A stretch of 64,000 nucleotides of DNA, from NCBI RefSeq assembly GCF_031326205.1, contig NZ_CP133721.1:124001-188000 (forward strand), written 5' to 3'. Positions 38,291 through 47,898 of this stretch are shown in pieces. The notes under the pieces were generated by a model, which made no database searches, was not told where the DNA came from, and saw only the letters and a program-made list of their open reading frames with translations. The DNA comes from Flavobacterium sp. 20NA77.7. GTDB taxonomy: Bacteria; Bacteroidota; Bacteroidia; Flavobacteriales; Flavobacteriaceae. The stretch's first letter is position 1. Every line of letters begins with the position of its first letter. The translations under genes were made by a program, and so were the position numbers.

Positions 38291-39820
38291 ATGAAACAAC
38301 TATTTATCTTTTCTATGTTCTTAATTTCAAGTGTTTTAATGGCTCAAAATGCATATATAAACAATGAATATGATATAGAAATCAGAATGCCCGATATAAG
38401 AAATATGGCTAGTTTCTTTTATAGCGAATGGGAGTTAGATCCAGCAGATATGTCAAATAAATTAACGGATGTGGAAACATTAAAAAAGTCAAATAAGCAA
38501 ACTAATATTCGTTATGACATCACTAAAAATAGATTAGAAGGTACTGTTGTTAAGGTGTATATAAATTCAAAAATTTATTCTGAGGCAACGTATAAAAATG
38601 GTCTTTTAGAGGGTAAAAAAACAATCTATCATGTAAATGGATCTACTTTTCAAGAGATGGATTTTAAAAATGGAAAAGCAAATGGTGTTTGTAATATTTA
38701 TGATGACCAATATCATTTAGTTATTGAAACACACTACAAAGACAATATTAAAAATGGAATTCGCCGTTATACGTATCCAAATTACGACAAAAAAATACTG
38801 GAAGGGAATTATGTAAATGGAAATTTAGTGGGAAATTTAAAATTTTATGAAGGTAAAAATCTTTATATTTTACCTAATGATTTTAAAAAAGGCAACGTAC
38901 AGCGTTTTGTAAATGATAAATTAGTTACCGAATACAGCATTATTAATACTAGAGAAATTCATGGAGATGCTAAAGTCTATAATTATGATACGGGAACTTT
39001 AAGTGTGAAAATTCCATATTATCTAGGTAAAAAACACGGATTTGTAGAGTTTTATAATGCAAAAGGAGAAATCACTTCAACATATGAATACCGATTTGGA
39101 AAAAAAATAGGCGAGCATAAAACATTTTCTAATGCTAAAAAACTACTTAAAGAAGAATACTATGACCAGCAAGGATTAAAAACCGGAACTTGGAAAAATT
39201 ACAATGCGGGAGGAGAAATTGAACGCGAACAAAATTTTAAAAATGACAGTTTGAATGGCCAAGTTATAAATTATAAAAATGGGAAAATAACGAGTGTAAC
39301 AACATATAAAAACAACAAAAGAAATGGTTATATTCTTTATAATAAAGACAATAATTTAAAATCTTCAGAAGCGATTTATGAAAATGAGGAATTGGTAAAA
39401 GAAACAGCATATTATGCTAATCAAGCCGTTTTTTATATTCATGAAAAAGATACAAATACGGGGCTTTATAGCATAAAATATTACGATAAAGCTGGAAAAC
39501 TGTTGCATGAAAATAAATACAACACTAAAAAACTCCCAGTTGGAATTAATAAGTTTTATACCCTTAAAGATGATGAGCCTACCTCAACTAATGAAACACA
39601 TTATGATGCAAATGGCAGAAAAATTAAATATATCTATAAAATGTATGGTGGAGGTGTCGTGGAAACGAATTATAGAAACGAAGTAATGCATGGTGTAAAA
39701 ATTATTTTTGACGAAAAAACAAATACCGAAAAAAGAGAATATTATTACGAATCGCAAGGAAAGTCTAAACTAGTAACAAAGGAAGAGTTCGAAAGCCTTA
39801 TAAAAGCAGAAAACAAATAG
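38291..39820 (+). CDS. Exported YwqK/MORN-like repeat protein
   Basis: Signal peptide ends SVLMAQ. Most of the 509 residues are repeats of about 22-25 residues of the type YKNGLLEGKKTIYHVNG, FKNGKANGVCNIYD, FKNDSLNGQVINYKNG. These are the MORN-like repeats of proteins labelled YwqK-family antitoxins, a name that reflects homology and not a tested function. Exported versions are frequent in Flavobacteria. It is transcribed together with the WG-repeat gene, so both may act in the envelope. Confidence 0.78.
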   Translation: MKQLFIFSMFLISSVLMAQNAYINNEYDIEIRMPDIRNMASFFYSEWELDPADMSNKLTDVETLKKSNKQTNIRYDITKNRLEGTVVKVYINSKIYSEATYKNGLLEGKKTIYHVNGSTFQEMDFKNGKANGVCNIYDDQYHLVIETHYKDNIKNGIRRYTYPNYDKKILEGNYVNGNLVGNLKFYEGKNLYILPNDFKKGNVQRFVNDKLVTEYSIINTREIHGDAKVYNYDTGTLSVKIPYYLGKKHGFVEFYNAKGEITSTYEYRFGKKIGEHKTFSNAKKLLKEEYYDQQGLKTGTWKNYNAGGEIEREQNFKNDSLNGQVINYKNGKITSVTTYKNNKRNGYILYNKDNNLKSSEAIYENEELVKETAYYANQAVFYIHEKDTNTGLYSIKYYDKAGKLLHENKYNTKKLPVGINKFYTLKDDEPTSTNETHYDANGRKIKYIYKMYGGGVVETNYRNEVMHGVKIIFDEKTNTEKREYYYESQGKSKLVTKEEFESLIKAENK

Positions 39821-39877
39821 CTTTTTTTCAAACTTTCAACTTTGATATATAAAACGTAAATTCGCAACCGAATTTTT

Positions 39878-39934
39878 GTTTCAAGTTTAAGGTTTCAAGT
39901 TTTATATGACTTAATCACTTTTAACCTGAAACCT
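39878..39934. repeat. Imperfect inverted repeat of the GTTTCAAGTTT type
   Basis: GTTTCAAGTTT (39878-39888) is followed by AGGTTTC (39890-39896), which pairs with GAAACCT (39928-39934). The same sequence family reappears before rpoN at 56994-57040, so it is a dispersed small repeat, here in the leader before leuS. Confidence 0.6.
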
Positions 39935-39994
39935 AGAACAAATGACTTGAGCTTGCGAAAGCATGAGGGCATTAAAAAATAATAAGAGCGACGA

Positions 39995-42900
39995 ATGAAA
40001 TACCACCACGAAAAAATCGAAGCCAAATGGCAACACTATTGGGCAGAAAACCAAACTTTTGCTGCATCTAATCAATCGGAAAAACCTAAATACTATGTAT
40101 TAGACATGTTTCCATATCCATCGGGAGCGGGGTTGCACGTTGGGCATCCGTTAGGGTACATTGCATCAGATATTGTAGCGCGTTATAAAAGACACCAAGG
40201 TTTTAATGTGTTGCATCCGCAAGGGTATGATTCATTTGGGTTACCAGCTGAACAATATGCGATTCAAACAGGGCAACATCCTGAAAAAACTACGCGTGAA
40301 AATATTGCCCGTTACCGCGAACAATTAGATAAAATTGGGTTTTCGTTCGATTGGAGCAGAGAAGTTCGTACGTCAAATCCAGACTATTACAAACATACAC
40401 AGTGGATTTTCATACAATTATTCGAATCTTGGTACAATAAAAACTCGGATAAAGCAGAAAGCATTTGCGCCTTAATGCAAGAATTTGAGAAAAACGGAAA
40501 TACACAAGTTAATGCCGTTTGTGATGATAACATCACTTCGTTTTCTGCAGCCGAATGGAACGCTTTTTCATCTGAACAACAACAAAAAATCTTATTACAA
40601 TACAGATTAACCTATTTAGCCGAAACCGAAGTAAACTGGTGTCCTGCTTTAGGGACCGTTTTAGCGAATGACGAAATCGTAAATGGCGTTTCAGAACGCG
40701 GCGGCCATCCAGTTGTTCGTAAGAAAATGACTCAATGGAGTATGCGAATTTCTGCATATGCGGAGCGATTATTACAAGGTTTAAATGATATCGATTGGAG
40801 TGAATCCATCAAAGAATCACAACGAAATTGGATTGGTAAATCAGTCGGAGCAATGGTTTCGTTTAAAGTCAAAAGTCAAAAGTCGGAAAGTCAAACACAA
40901 TCTGAGTCTTTAGACTTTAGACCTTCGACCTTCGACCATATCAATGTGTTTACGACTCGCCCTGATACGATTTTCGGAGTAACATTTATGACATTAGCAC
41001 CCGAACACGAATTGGTGGCACAAATTACTACTCCAGAACAAAAAGCAGCGGTGGAAGCTTATGTAGAAGCCACAGCAAAACGTTCAGAAAGAGAAAGAAT
41101 GGCCGATGTAAAAACCATTTCAGGAGTATTTACAGGCGCATATGCCGAACATCCTTTCACAAAAGAACCTATTCCAATTTGGATTGGCGATTATGTCTTG
41201 GCGGGTTATGGAACAGGTGCTGTTATGGCGGTTCCTTGTGGCGATGAACGTGATTATGCTTTCGCGAATTTCTTCAAAGGAACACACGGAATGCCAGAAA
41301 TAAAAAATATTTTCAACCAAGATATTTCAGAAGCGGCTTATGGTGAAAAAGGCGGATTCGAATTGGTAAATTCTGATTTCTTAAACGGATTAGATTACAA
41401 AAACGGAACGAAAAAAGCCATCGAAGCTTTAGAAAAAATAGGTGCAGGAAATGCTAAAGTAAATTACCGTTTACGCGATGCTGTTTTCTCTCGTCAACGT
41501 TATTGGGGCGAGCCTTTTCCAGTATATTATGTGAATGGTTTACCACAAATGATAGACAAAAAACACCTGCCAATTGTGTTGCCAGAAGTAGAAAAGTACT
41601 TACCCACAGAAGACGGGCAACCGCCATTAGGAAACGCAACTATTTGGGCTTGGGACGTTGAAAAGTCGGAAGTAGTGAGTTGTGAGTTGATAGATAACGT
41701 GAAAGTTTTTCCTTTAGAATTGAACACGATGCCAGGTTGGGCAGGTTCTTCTTGGTATTGGATGCGTTATATGGATGCGCAAAATGAAAACGATTTTGCA
41801 AGCGAAGAAGCATTAAACTATTGGCAAAATGTAGATTTATACATTGGTGGAAGCGAGCACGCAACCGGACATTTATTGTATTCTCGTTTTTGGAACAAAT
41901 TCTTAAAAGATAGAGGTTTCGCCCCAACAGAAGAACCCTTCAAAAAACTAATTAATCAGGGAATGATTTTGGGAATGAGTGCGAAAGCATATATTTTAAA
42001 GATTAATATTATTTCCAAAAATGATGAAGAATATAAAAAAGAAGTTAATGATTTTGTAAATAATTATAAACAGTATTATATATCTGCAACTTATTCGGCA
42101 TTATTAAAATCTGAAGATTATATCAAATTAAATCAATTAGGAAATGATTTAATAGAAAAGGTAATGAATATATTAATTAGAGACTTTTCCTTTAAAACAA
42201 TTACTAAAGACGATATTTTATTAAAAATTGATAGTGAAAGTTCAATTAATATTGATTTGATATATGTTGAGGAAAATGGAAATTTAAGAACAATTGATTT
42301 TGAAAAGATAAAAAAATCAGAAGACTTAAGATATTCTAAATTAGAGGTTAACTCAATAATGGGAATGGATAATAAATTTCATTGCTTTTCAGAAGTAGAA
42401 AAAATGTCAAAATCAAAATACAACGTAGTCAATCCAGATGATATTTGTAATGAATACGGTGCCGATACGCTACGTTTGTATGAAATGTTTTTAGGGCCAT
42501 TGGAACAAGCAAAACCTTGGAATACAGCAGGTATTACAGGGGTTTACGGTTTCTTGAAAAAATTATGGCGTTTGTATTTTGATGATAACGGTTTAGTTAT
42601 TGTAAACGATGAACCAACAGCAGAAATGTATAAATCGTTACATAAAACTATCAAAAAAGTAACCGAAGACATTGAGAATTTCTCATTTAACACATCGGTT
42701 TCTCAATTTATGATTTGCGTGAATGAATTACAACAATTAAAATGCCATCACAGAGCCATTTTAGAACCATTAGCCCTTTTAGTTTCTCCTTACGCGCCTC
42801 ATATCGCTGAAGAATTATGGAGTGCTTTAGGTTATGAAGGTTCTATTTCAAGGGTTTCTTTTCCAAAATTTGAAGAAAAGTATTTGGTAGAATCTGAAAA

Positions 42901-43081
42901 AGAATACCCAGTTTCATTCAATGGAAAAATGCGTTTCACGATTAAATTACCATTAGATTTAACCGCTGCTCAAATTGAAGAAATCGTAATGGAAGATGAG
43001 CGCACACAAGCACAATTACAAGGCAGAACGCCTAATAAAGTGATTATCGTTCCTGGTAAGATTATTAATTTGGTGGGGTAA
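39995..43081 (+). CDS. leuS: Leucyl-tRNA synthetase with two unusual segments
   Basis: Charges tRNA-Leu and edits mischarged tRNA. The class I HIGH motif appears as SGAGLHVGHPLGY (about residues 42-54). The editing domain has TTRPDTIFGVTF and GTGAVMAVPCGDERDYAFA. KMSKSKYN is at about 803-810, followed by the anticodon-binding and C-terminal domains. At 1028 aa it is longer than the roughly 930-950 I expect in this family. The excess comes from an in-frame repeat element (40865-40936) near the start of the editing domain and an AT-rich replacement segment (about 41985-42400) before KMSKS. The frame is intact and all core motifs are kept, so the enzyme is probably active. Confidence 0.95.
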   Translation: MKYHHEKIEAKWQHYWAENQTFAASNQSEKPKYYVLDMFPYPSGAGLHVGHPLGYIASDIVARYKRHQGFNVLHPQGYDSFGLPAEQYAIQTGQHPEKTTRENIARYREQLDKIGFSFDWSREVRTSNPDYYKHTQWIFIQLFESWYNKNSDKAESICALMQEFEKNGNTQVNAVCDDNITSFSAAEWNAFSSEQQQKILLQYRLTYLAETEVNWCPALGTVLANDEIVNGVSERGGHPVVRKKMTQWSMRISAYAERLLQGLNDIDWSESIKESQRNWIGKSVGAMVSFKVKSQKSESQTQSESLDFRPSTFDHINVFTTRPDTIFGVTFMTLAPEHELVAQITTPEQKAAVEAYVEATAKRSERERMADVKTISGVFTGAYAEHPFTKEPIPIWIGDYVLAGYGTGAVMAVPCGDERDYAFANFFKGTHGMPEIKNIFNQDISEAAYGEKGGFELVNSDFLNGLDYKNGTKKAIEALEKIGAGNAKVNYRLRDAVFSRQRYWGEPFPVYYVNGLPQMIDKKHLPIVLPEVEKYLPTEDGQPPLGNATIWAWDVEKSEVVSCELIDNVKVFPLELNTMPGWAGSSWYWMRYMDAQNENDFASEEALNYWQNVDLYIGGSEHATGHLLYSRFWNKFLKDRGFAPTEEPFKKLINQGMILGMSAKAYILKINIISKNDEEYKKEVNDFVNNYKQYYISATYSALLKSEDYIKLNQLGNDLIEKVMNILIRDFSFKTITKDDILLKIDSESSINIDLIYVEENGNLRTIDFEKIKKSEDLRYSKLEVNSIMGMDNKFHCFSEVEKMSKSKYNVVNPDDICNEYGADTLRLYEMFLGPLEQAKPWNTAGITGVYGFLKKLWRLYFDDNGLVIVNDEPTAEMYKSLHKTIKKVTEDIENFSFNTSVSQFMICVNELQQLKCHHRAILEPLALLVSPYAPHIAEELWSALGYEGSISRVSFPKFEEKYLVESEKEYPVSFNGKMRFTIKLPLDLTAAQIEEIVMEDERTQAQLQGRTPNKVIIVPGKIINLVG
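40865..40936. repeat. Palindromic heptad repeat element inside leuS, in frame
   Basis: The left arm (40865-40892) repeats AAAGTCA at 7-bp steps, and the right arm (40906-40936) repeats its complement (GTCTTTA, GACCTTC). The arms can pair with a 13-bp spacer. It encodes KVKSQKSESQTQSESLDFRP and ends before the conserved VFTTRPDTIFG. Related TTTCGAC heptads occur before rpoN (57105-57146). Confidence 0.8.
41985..42400 (+). other. AT-rich replacement of the leucine-specific domain in leuS
   Basis: Within leuS, 42001-42360 has 70 G/C in 360 bases (19%), while sampled 60-base blocks on either side have 37-40%. The segment encodes residues about 664-802 (from KAYILKINIISK to NKFHCFSEVE) and sits where bacterial LeuRS carries its leucine-specific insertion domain. 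I do not recognise the usual flavobacterial sequence there. Confidence 0.75.
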
Positions 43082-43133
43082 TTTCACCACAATTTTGTCT
43101 TTTCGACGTAAGGAAAAATCACAACCTTAAAAA

Positions 43134-43163
43134 AATCCCAAACCTAAAAGTTTGGGATTTTTT
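43134..43163. terminator. Terminator of leuS
   Basis: AATCCCAAAC (43134-43143) pairs with GTTTGGGATT (43150-43159) around a 6-nt loop and is followed by a T run. It lies 53 bp after the leuS stop. Confidence 0.92.
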
Positions 43164-43209
43164 TGTAACATTTTTCATTTTTTACGTATAATAAATAAAT
43201 ATTAAAGTA

Positions 43210-43395
43210 ATGAAACAACACGAAGTTCACATTTTGAAAAAGAGCACGGGTTTTGGAAGTACCAAAGATGAGTTAGCAAAACAAGTTGAGTTATTTCTTA
43301 ATAAAAAATCGGCAGCAGGTTATGAAGTCATTAATGTGTCGTTTACTTATTTTGAGGCACAAGAATTGATTGCATTTGTTACCATTTGTAAATAA
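43210..43395 (+). CDS. Small protein of unknown function (61 aa)
   Basis: No signal peptide or membrane segment. The sequence runs MKQHEVHILKKSTGFG, a lysine-rich helix (DELAKQVELFLNKK), then GYEVINVSFTYFEAQELIAFVTICK. The GYEVINVSF portion resembles small DUF4177-like beta proteins, but I cannot assign it firmly. It has its own short leader after the leuS terminator. Coding is supported by a clean ATG and codon use like its neighbours. Confidence 0.6.
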   Translation: MKQHEVHILKKSTGFGSTKDELAKQVELFLNKKSAAGYEVINVSFTYFEAQELIAFVTICK

Positions 43396-43478
43396 ATGCC
43401 AACTTGTCATTTTAGGTTGAAAATTTAAAATGGCCTATAATTTGCTACTTTTTAAGTATAATTTTAAAAAAGACAACT

Positions 43479-44168
43479 ATGTTTGATACAGGTTCTATGT
43501 TAATAGGTGTAGTAATGATGTTGATTAGTTGGTTGGTATCTAGTAGATTACAATCAAAATTCGATCATTATTCTAAGGTTTATTTGCGAAATGGCATGTC
43601 AGGTGCCGAAATCGCTGAAAAAATGCTTCACGATCATGGTATATATGATGTAAAAGTAATTTCGACACCTGGGCGATTAACAGATCATTACAATCCAATG
43701 GATAAAACAGTCAATCTATCAGAAGCCGTGTATGGTCAACGAAATGCTGCTGCTGCTGCCGTTGCCGCTCATGAAGTTGGACATGCCGTTCAACATGCAC
43801 AAGCATACAGTATGTTAGAATTACGCTCTAAATTAGTGCCCGCGGTACAAATTTCTTCTAGTTTGGTGCAATGGGTTTTATTAGCTGGAATATTGATGAT
43901 AAATACATTTCCTAATTTATTATTAATAGGAATTGTGCTGTTTTCTGTAACTACTTTATTTTCAATTATTACGTTACCAGTTGAATATGATGCAAGCAAT
44001 AGAGCTTTAGCATGGTTAAAAAACAAGAACATGCTAGGGCAAGAAGAATATGCAGGAGCTGAAGATTCATTGAAATGGGCAGCAAGAACGTATTTAGTAG
44101 CAGCTATTGGTTCTATAGCAACGTTATTGTATTATGTAATGCGATATGTAGGTGCGAGTCGTGACTAG
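43479..44168 (+). CDS. YugP-type membrane zinc metallopeptidase
   Basis: Protein of 229 residues with an N-terminal membrane segment (MLIGVVMMLISWLVSS), LRNGMSGAEIAEKMLHDHGI, the zinc motif HEVGH at residues 98-102 (in AAVAAHEVGHAVQHAQ), and hydrophobic helices near the C-terminus. This matches the neutral zinc metallopeptidase family of Bacillus YugP. Physiological substrates are unknown. Monocistronic, converging with the saccharopine dehydrogenase-like gene. Confidence 0.9.
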   Translation: MFDTGSMLIGVVMMLISWLVSSRLQSKFDHYSKVYLRNGMSGAEIAEKMLHDHGIYDVKVISTPGRLTDHYNPMDKTVNLSEAVYGQRNAAAAAVAAHEVGHAVQHAQAYSMLELRSKLVPAVQISSSLVQWVLLAGILMINTFPNLLLIGIVLFSVTTLFSIITLPVEYDASNRALAWLKNKNMLGQEEYAGAEDSLKWAARTYLVAAIGSIATLLYYVMRYVGASRD

Positions 44169-44178
44169 CAAGATAAAA

Positions 44179-44214
44179 AGTACGCTCAAGGTCAATCCTG
44201 AATTTGGGCGTACT
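44179..44214. terminator. Terminator between convergent genes
   Basis: AGTACGC (44179-44185) pairs with GCGTACT (44208-44214), and the stem can extend to about 11 bp with one G-U pair. On the minus strand it is followed by a T run, so it best serves the gene ending at 44228. Confidence 0.7.
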
Positions 44215-44227
44215 CCTATTAAAGATA

Positions 44228-45598
44228 CTAATTTTCTACATTTAAAGGGTTGTAGCCTAAATAAGGCACTTCCATTTCGTTGAAAATAACGCCATACGTT
44301 TCAAGTTCTTTCAAAACAGGTTCATATACTTCTTTACCAATAGGCAATTGTACCCCTGGAGTTGTAATTTCTCCCTTAAGGATTTTTAAAGTTGCAATAG
44401 CTACAGGAAGTCCTACTGTTTTTGACATGGCAGTATAAATTTGGTCATCACCTATGCAAACCATAGTAGCATCGATTTGCTTTTTCTCACCGTTTAATTC
44501 GTAACCAAATTTGTGATACATGACTATCATGTCTTTGTCATGTGGTTGTAACGTCCATTTTTCCGTTAATATTTTTTCTAATATTTGAGCAGGAGTAGCA
44601 TTTTTTAAGCCTACTATTTTATCAGAACGGAATAAATCTAGTTCAACTAGTTTGTCCCATATGATATCGTCTTGGTCAATTTTTTGTGCATGTCTCAATT
44701 TAATTTCTACAGTATCAGTAGGATGATAAGGTAAAAAAGAATTGGTAAATTCTCTATACGTCATGTGTTCCGAATCTTCCATGGTATACGTGTCATCTGT
44801 CATGCCCAGTTGTACTAAAATATCCCAAGCTCTTGAGTAGCCCACTCGTCGTATGGTTCCTCGGTAACAAGTCAAGGCTTCATCTAAACCATATACACTT
44901 CTATATTTCAACGAATCTCTATTGGCATAGGCTTCAAATCTACCAAAACCATCTACTTCTAAAAACTCTGTTCTTCTAAATAATTTTGAATAAGGAATGT
45001 ATTTATATTTTCCTTCTTGAATAAATTTTGCCGCGCCACCTTGACCTGCCAATACTACATTTCTTGGATTCCAAGAAAATTTATAATTCCATAAATTAGT
45101 ATCGCTCTCAGGAGCTACTAATCCGCCACAGAATGATTCAAAAAGAATAATGTTGCCACCTTTAGCTCTAATTTCGTCTAATACTTTCATCGCACTCATG
45201 TGATCAATACCTGGGTCAAGCCCAATTTCATTCATTAAAATTAGATTATTAGCTTTAGCCTCTGCGTCTAGTTCTTGCATTGCTGCACTAATATAGGATG
45301 CTGTTACCATGTGTTTTTTAAAAAAAATGCAATCTTTAGCTACTTCAATGTGCAAGTGAGCGGGCAACATAGAAACAACAATATCTGCATGTTGAACAGC
45401 ATTTCTTCTCGCTATTTCATCAAAAATATCTAACACAACAATCGCGGCATTAGGATGTCCATTTGCTTTTTTCTTAGCTAATTCTTCAGACAAATCGGCT
45501 ATAGTAATATGTAGTTTTTCTGCGTCAGATTTGTCTAAAAGATATTTTATGAGTGAAGAAGCTGATCTTCCTGCTCCTATGATTAATATATTCTTCAT
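44228..45598 (-). CDS. Saccharopine dehydrogenase-like oxidoreductase
   Basis: Protein of 456 residues. The N-terminal Rossmann motif is KNILIIGAGRSASSLIKYLL (residues 2-21). Typical family blocks follow: VVSMLPAHLHIEVAKDCI, NEIGLDPGIDHMSAMKVLDE and FESFCGGLVAPESDTN. This is the LYS9/carboxynorspermidine dehydrogenase-like family, acting on amino-acid secondary amines with NAD(P). The exact substrate (lysine catabolism or polyamine) cannot be read from sequence. No operon partner is seen. Confidence 0.88.
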   Translation of the reverse strand: MKNILIIGAGRSASSLIKYLLDKSDAEKLHITIADLSEELAKKKANGHPNAAIVVLDIFDEIARRNAVQHADIVVSMLPAHLHIEVAKDCIFFKKHMVTASYISAAMQELDAEAKANNLILMNEIGLDPGIDHMSAMKVLDEIRAKGGNIILFESFCGGLVAPESDTNLWNYKFSWNPRNVVLAGQGGAAKFIQEGKYKYIPYSKLFRRTEFLEVDGFGRFEAYANRDSLKYRSVYGLDEALTCYRGTIRRVGYSRAWDILVQLGMTDDTYTMEDSEHMTYREFTNSFLPYHPTDTVEIKLRHAQKIDQDDIIWDKLVELDLFRSDKIVGLKNATPAQILEKILTEKWTLQPHDKDMIVMYHKFGYELNGEKKQIDATMVCIGDDQIYTAMSKTVGLPVAIATLKILKGEITTPGVQLPIGKEVYEPVLKELETYGVIFNEMEVPYLGYNPLNVEN

Positions 45599-45746
45599 TT
45601 ACTCTATTTTTATTAGCTTGAAAATGTGTTTTGTGATTATTATAACACGAAGATAGTGAAATGTTATATTTATAAAAAACACTTCGAATAAAAATAGCAA
45701 AAAAAGAAATTTAAGTTCAGTATCTTTGTAATTAAATGGAGAAAAA

Positions 45747-46130
45747 ATGGAGAAAAAGATAATATTGGTTGGATTGCTTTTAGGAGTAATAGCTATAGTA
45801 TTAGGGGCTTTTGGCGCACATGCTTTAAAAAAAACACTAACGGCAGCACAGTTAGTCTCTTTTGAAACGGGTGTAAAATATCAAATGTATCATGCGCTAT
45901 TCTTGGTTTTTGTTGCATCTACATCCTTTTTTAATACGAATGAAAAGACAATTGCTTTTTATTTGACTCTTTTTGGCATATTGTTTTTTTCAGGTTCAAT
46001 TTATTTGTTGACAACGGCAAGCATTACAGGAATAAAAACAAAAATTCTAGGGCCAATTACGCCTATTGGAGGAATGTTACTCATTAGTGCTTGGGGCTAT
46101 CTAATTTTCAGACTTTTAGCTAAAAAATAA
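45747..46130 (+). CDS. DUF423 membrane protein
   Basis: Protein of 127 residues with about four transmembrane helices. The N-terminus (ILVGLLLGVIAIVLGAFGAHALKKTL) and KYQMYHALFLVF are characteristic of DUF423, whose function is unknown. An in-phase -7 element TATCTTTG lies at 45721-45728. The upstream ATG at 45736 is out of frame, so 45747 is the start. Confidence 0.9.
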   Translation: MEKKIILVGLLLGVIAIVLGAFGAHALKKTLTAAQLVSFETGVKYQMYHALFLVFVASTSFFNTNEKTIAFYLTLFGILFFSGSIYLLTTASITGIKTKILGPITPIGGMLLISAWGYLIFRLLAKK

Positions 46131-46141
46131 CTATTTTCAAG

Positions 46142-46170
46142 TTGAATCTGAAAATTAATTTATAATTTTG
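46142..46170 (+). promoter_or_regulatory. pckA promoter
   Basis: TTG (46142-46144), 18-bp spacer and TAATTTTG (46163-46170) match the Bacteroidota housekeeping consensus well. It lies 33 nt before the pckA ATG. Confidence 0.7.
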
Positions 46171-46203
46171 CACTTTTAAAACAACAACATAACTCATTTA
46201 ATT

Positions 46204-47829
46204 ATGGATACATACGCCCAATCTACGAAATCGATTTCGTTAGAAAAATATGGAATCAAAAATGTCAAAAAAATCGTTTACAATCCTTCCTACGATTTAC
46301 TATATAATGAAGAACTTAGCACATCGCTTCAAGGTTATGAAAAAGGGCAACTTACAGAATTAGGAGCGGTAAATGTAATGACGGGTGAATTTACAGGTCG
46401 TTCTCCAAAAGATAAATATATAGTAAAAGATGCTGTTACAGAAAACACGATTTGGTGGAATTCTGATAAAGCAGCTAACGACAACAAGCCCATTTCACCA
46501 GAAACCTGGAATGCCTTGAAAGAAACTACTGTAACACAATTGTCTGAAAAGCGATTGTTTGTGGTAGATGCGTTTTGTGGTGCCAATGAAAATACGAGAT
46601 TAAAAGTCCGTTTTATTATGGAAGTAGCTTGGCAGGCACATTTTGTAACCAATATGTTTATTCGTCCTACTGAAGATGAATTAGCAAACTTTGGAGAGCC
46701 AGATTTTGTTGTTATGAATGGCTCGAAAACCAGTTTTAAAGAATATGCAGCACATGGATTAAATTCTGAAGTATACGTAGCTTTTAATTTATCTGAAAAA
46801 ATGCAATTGATTGGAGGAACTTGGTATGGTGGTGAAATGAAGAAAGGTTTGTTTTCTATGATGAATTACTACTTGCCTTTACAAGGAATTGCGTCTATGC
46901 ATTGTTCGGCTAACAAAGGAAAAGACGGAGATGTGGCTGTGTTTTTTGGTTTGTCAGGGACAGGGAAAACAACCTTGTCAACGGATCCAAAACGTGAATT
47001 AATTGGAGATGATGAGCACGGATGGGACAATGATGGTGTATTTAATTTTGAAGGAGGTTGTTATGCAAAAACAATCGATTTAAGTGCTGAAAATGAGCCA
47101 GATATTTATGGCGCAATTAAAAAAGATGCACTTCTTGAAAATGTTACTGTAGATGCTAATGGAAAAATAGATTTTATAGACGGTTCAGTAACACAAAATA
47201 CACGTGTTTCGTATCCTATTTATCATATTCACAACATTGTTAAACCTGTTTCAAAAGCAGGACATGCTACAAAAGTAATTTTCTTAACTGCAGATGCGTT
47301 TGGTGTGATGCCTCCTGTATCTAAATTAACTCCCGAACAAACAAAGTATTATTTCCTTTCAGGTTTTACAGCTAAATTAGCTGGAACAGAAAGAGGGGTT
47401 ACACAACCTGAACCAACTTTTTCGGCGTGTTTTGGAAAAGCATTTTTATCCTTGCATCCCACAAAATATGGAGAAGAATTAGTTAAGAAGATGGAAGCAC
47501 ATCACGCAACGGCTTACATGGTTAACACAGGATGGAACGGAACAGGAAAACGTATTTCTATAAAAGATACACGTGCTATTATTGATGCCATTTTAGATGG
47601 TTCAATTGAAAAAGCAACTACTAAAGTAGTGCCAATTTTTAATTTTGAAGTTCCAACAGCGCTACATGATGTTAATTCAGCAATTTTAGACCCAAGAGAC
47701 ACGTATGCAGATGCAACCGAATGGGAAACGAAAGCAACAGATTTAGCCTCAAGATTCATTAAAAATTTCGTTCAATATACAGACAACGAAGAAGGAAAAT
47801 CTTTAGTTGCAGCCGGACCACAATTGTAA
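46204..47829 (+). CDS. pckA: Phosphoenolpyruvate carboxykinase (ATP)
   Basis: Converts oxaloacetate and ATP to PEP, CO2 and ADP, the first gluconeogenic step; cytoplasmic. Recognised by [16 protein letters not shown], the kinase-1a P-loop [35 protein letters not shown], and the C-terminal [11 protein letters not shown]. The 541-residue length is usual for the ATP-dependent class. It has its own promoter and a strong terminator, so it is a single-gene unit. Confidence 0.98.
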   Translation: MDTYAQSTKSISLEKYGIKNVKKIVYNPSYDLLYNEELSTSLQGYEKGQLTELGAVNVMTGEFTGRSPKDKYIVKDAVTENTIWWNSDKAANDNKPISPETWNALKETTVTQLSEKRLFVVDAFCGANENTRLKVRFIMEVAWQAHFVTNMFIRPTEDELANFGEPDFVVMNGSKTSFKEYAAHGLNSEVYVAFNLSEKMQLIGGTWYGGEMKKGLFSMMNYYLPLQGIASMHCSANKGKDGDVAVFFGLSGTGKTTLSTDPKRELIGDDEHGWDNDGVFNFEGGCYAKTIDLSAENEPDIYGAIKKDALLENVTVDANGKIDFIDGSVTQNTRVSYPIYHIHNIVKPVSKAGHATKVIFLTADAFGVMPPVSKLTPEQTKYYFLSGFTAKLAGTERGVTQPEPTFSACFGKAFLSLHPTKYGEELVKKMEAHHATAYMVNTGWNGTGKRISIKDTRAIIDAILDGSIEKATTKVVPIFNFEVPTALHDVNSAILDPRDTYADATEWETKATDLASRFIKNFVQYTDNEEGKSLVAAGPQL

Positions 47830-47847
47830 TTTAATGTACTACATAAA

Positions 47848-47876
47848 AAAGCCCAAAGTGAAAACTTTGGGCTTTT
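47848..47876. terminator. Strong terminator after pckA
   Basis: The 12-bp perfect stem AAAGCCCAAAGT (47848-47859) pairs with ACTTTGGGCTTT (47864-47875) around a 4-nt loop, with A and T runs on both sides. It can act in both directions, between pckA and the converging hemD. Confidence 0.95.
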
Positions 47877-47898
47877 TCTTTTTGATGTATGTGTACTA

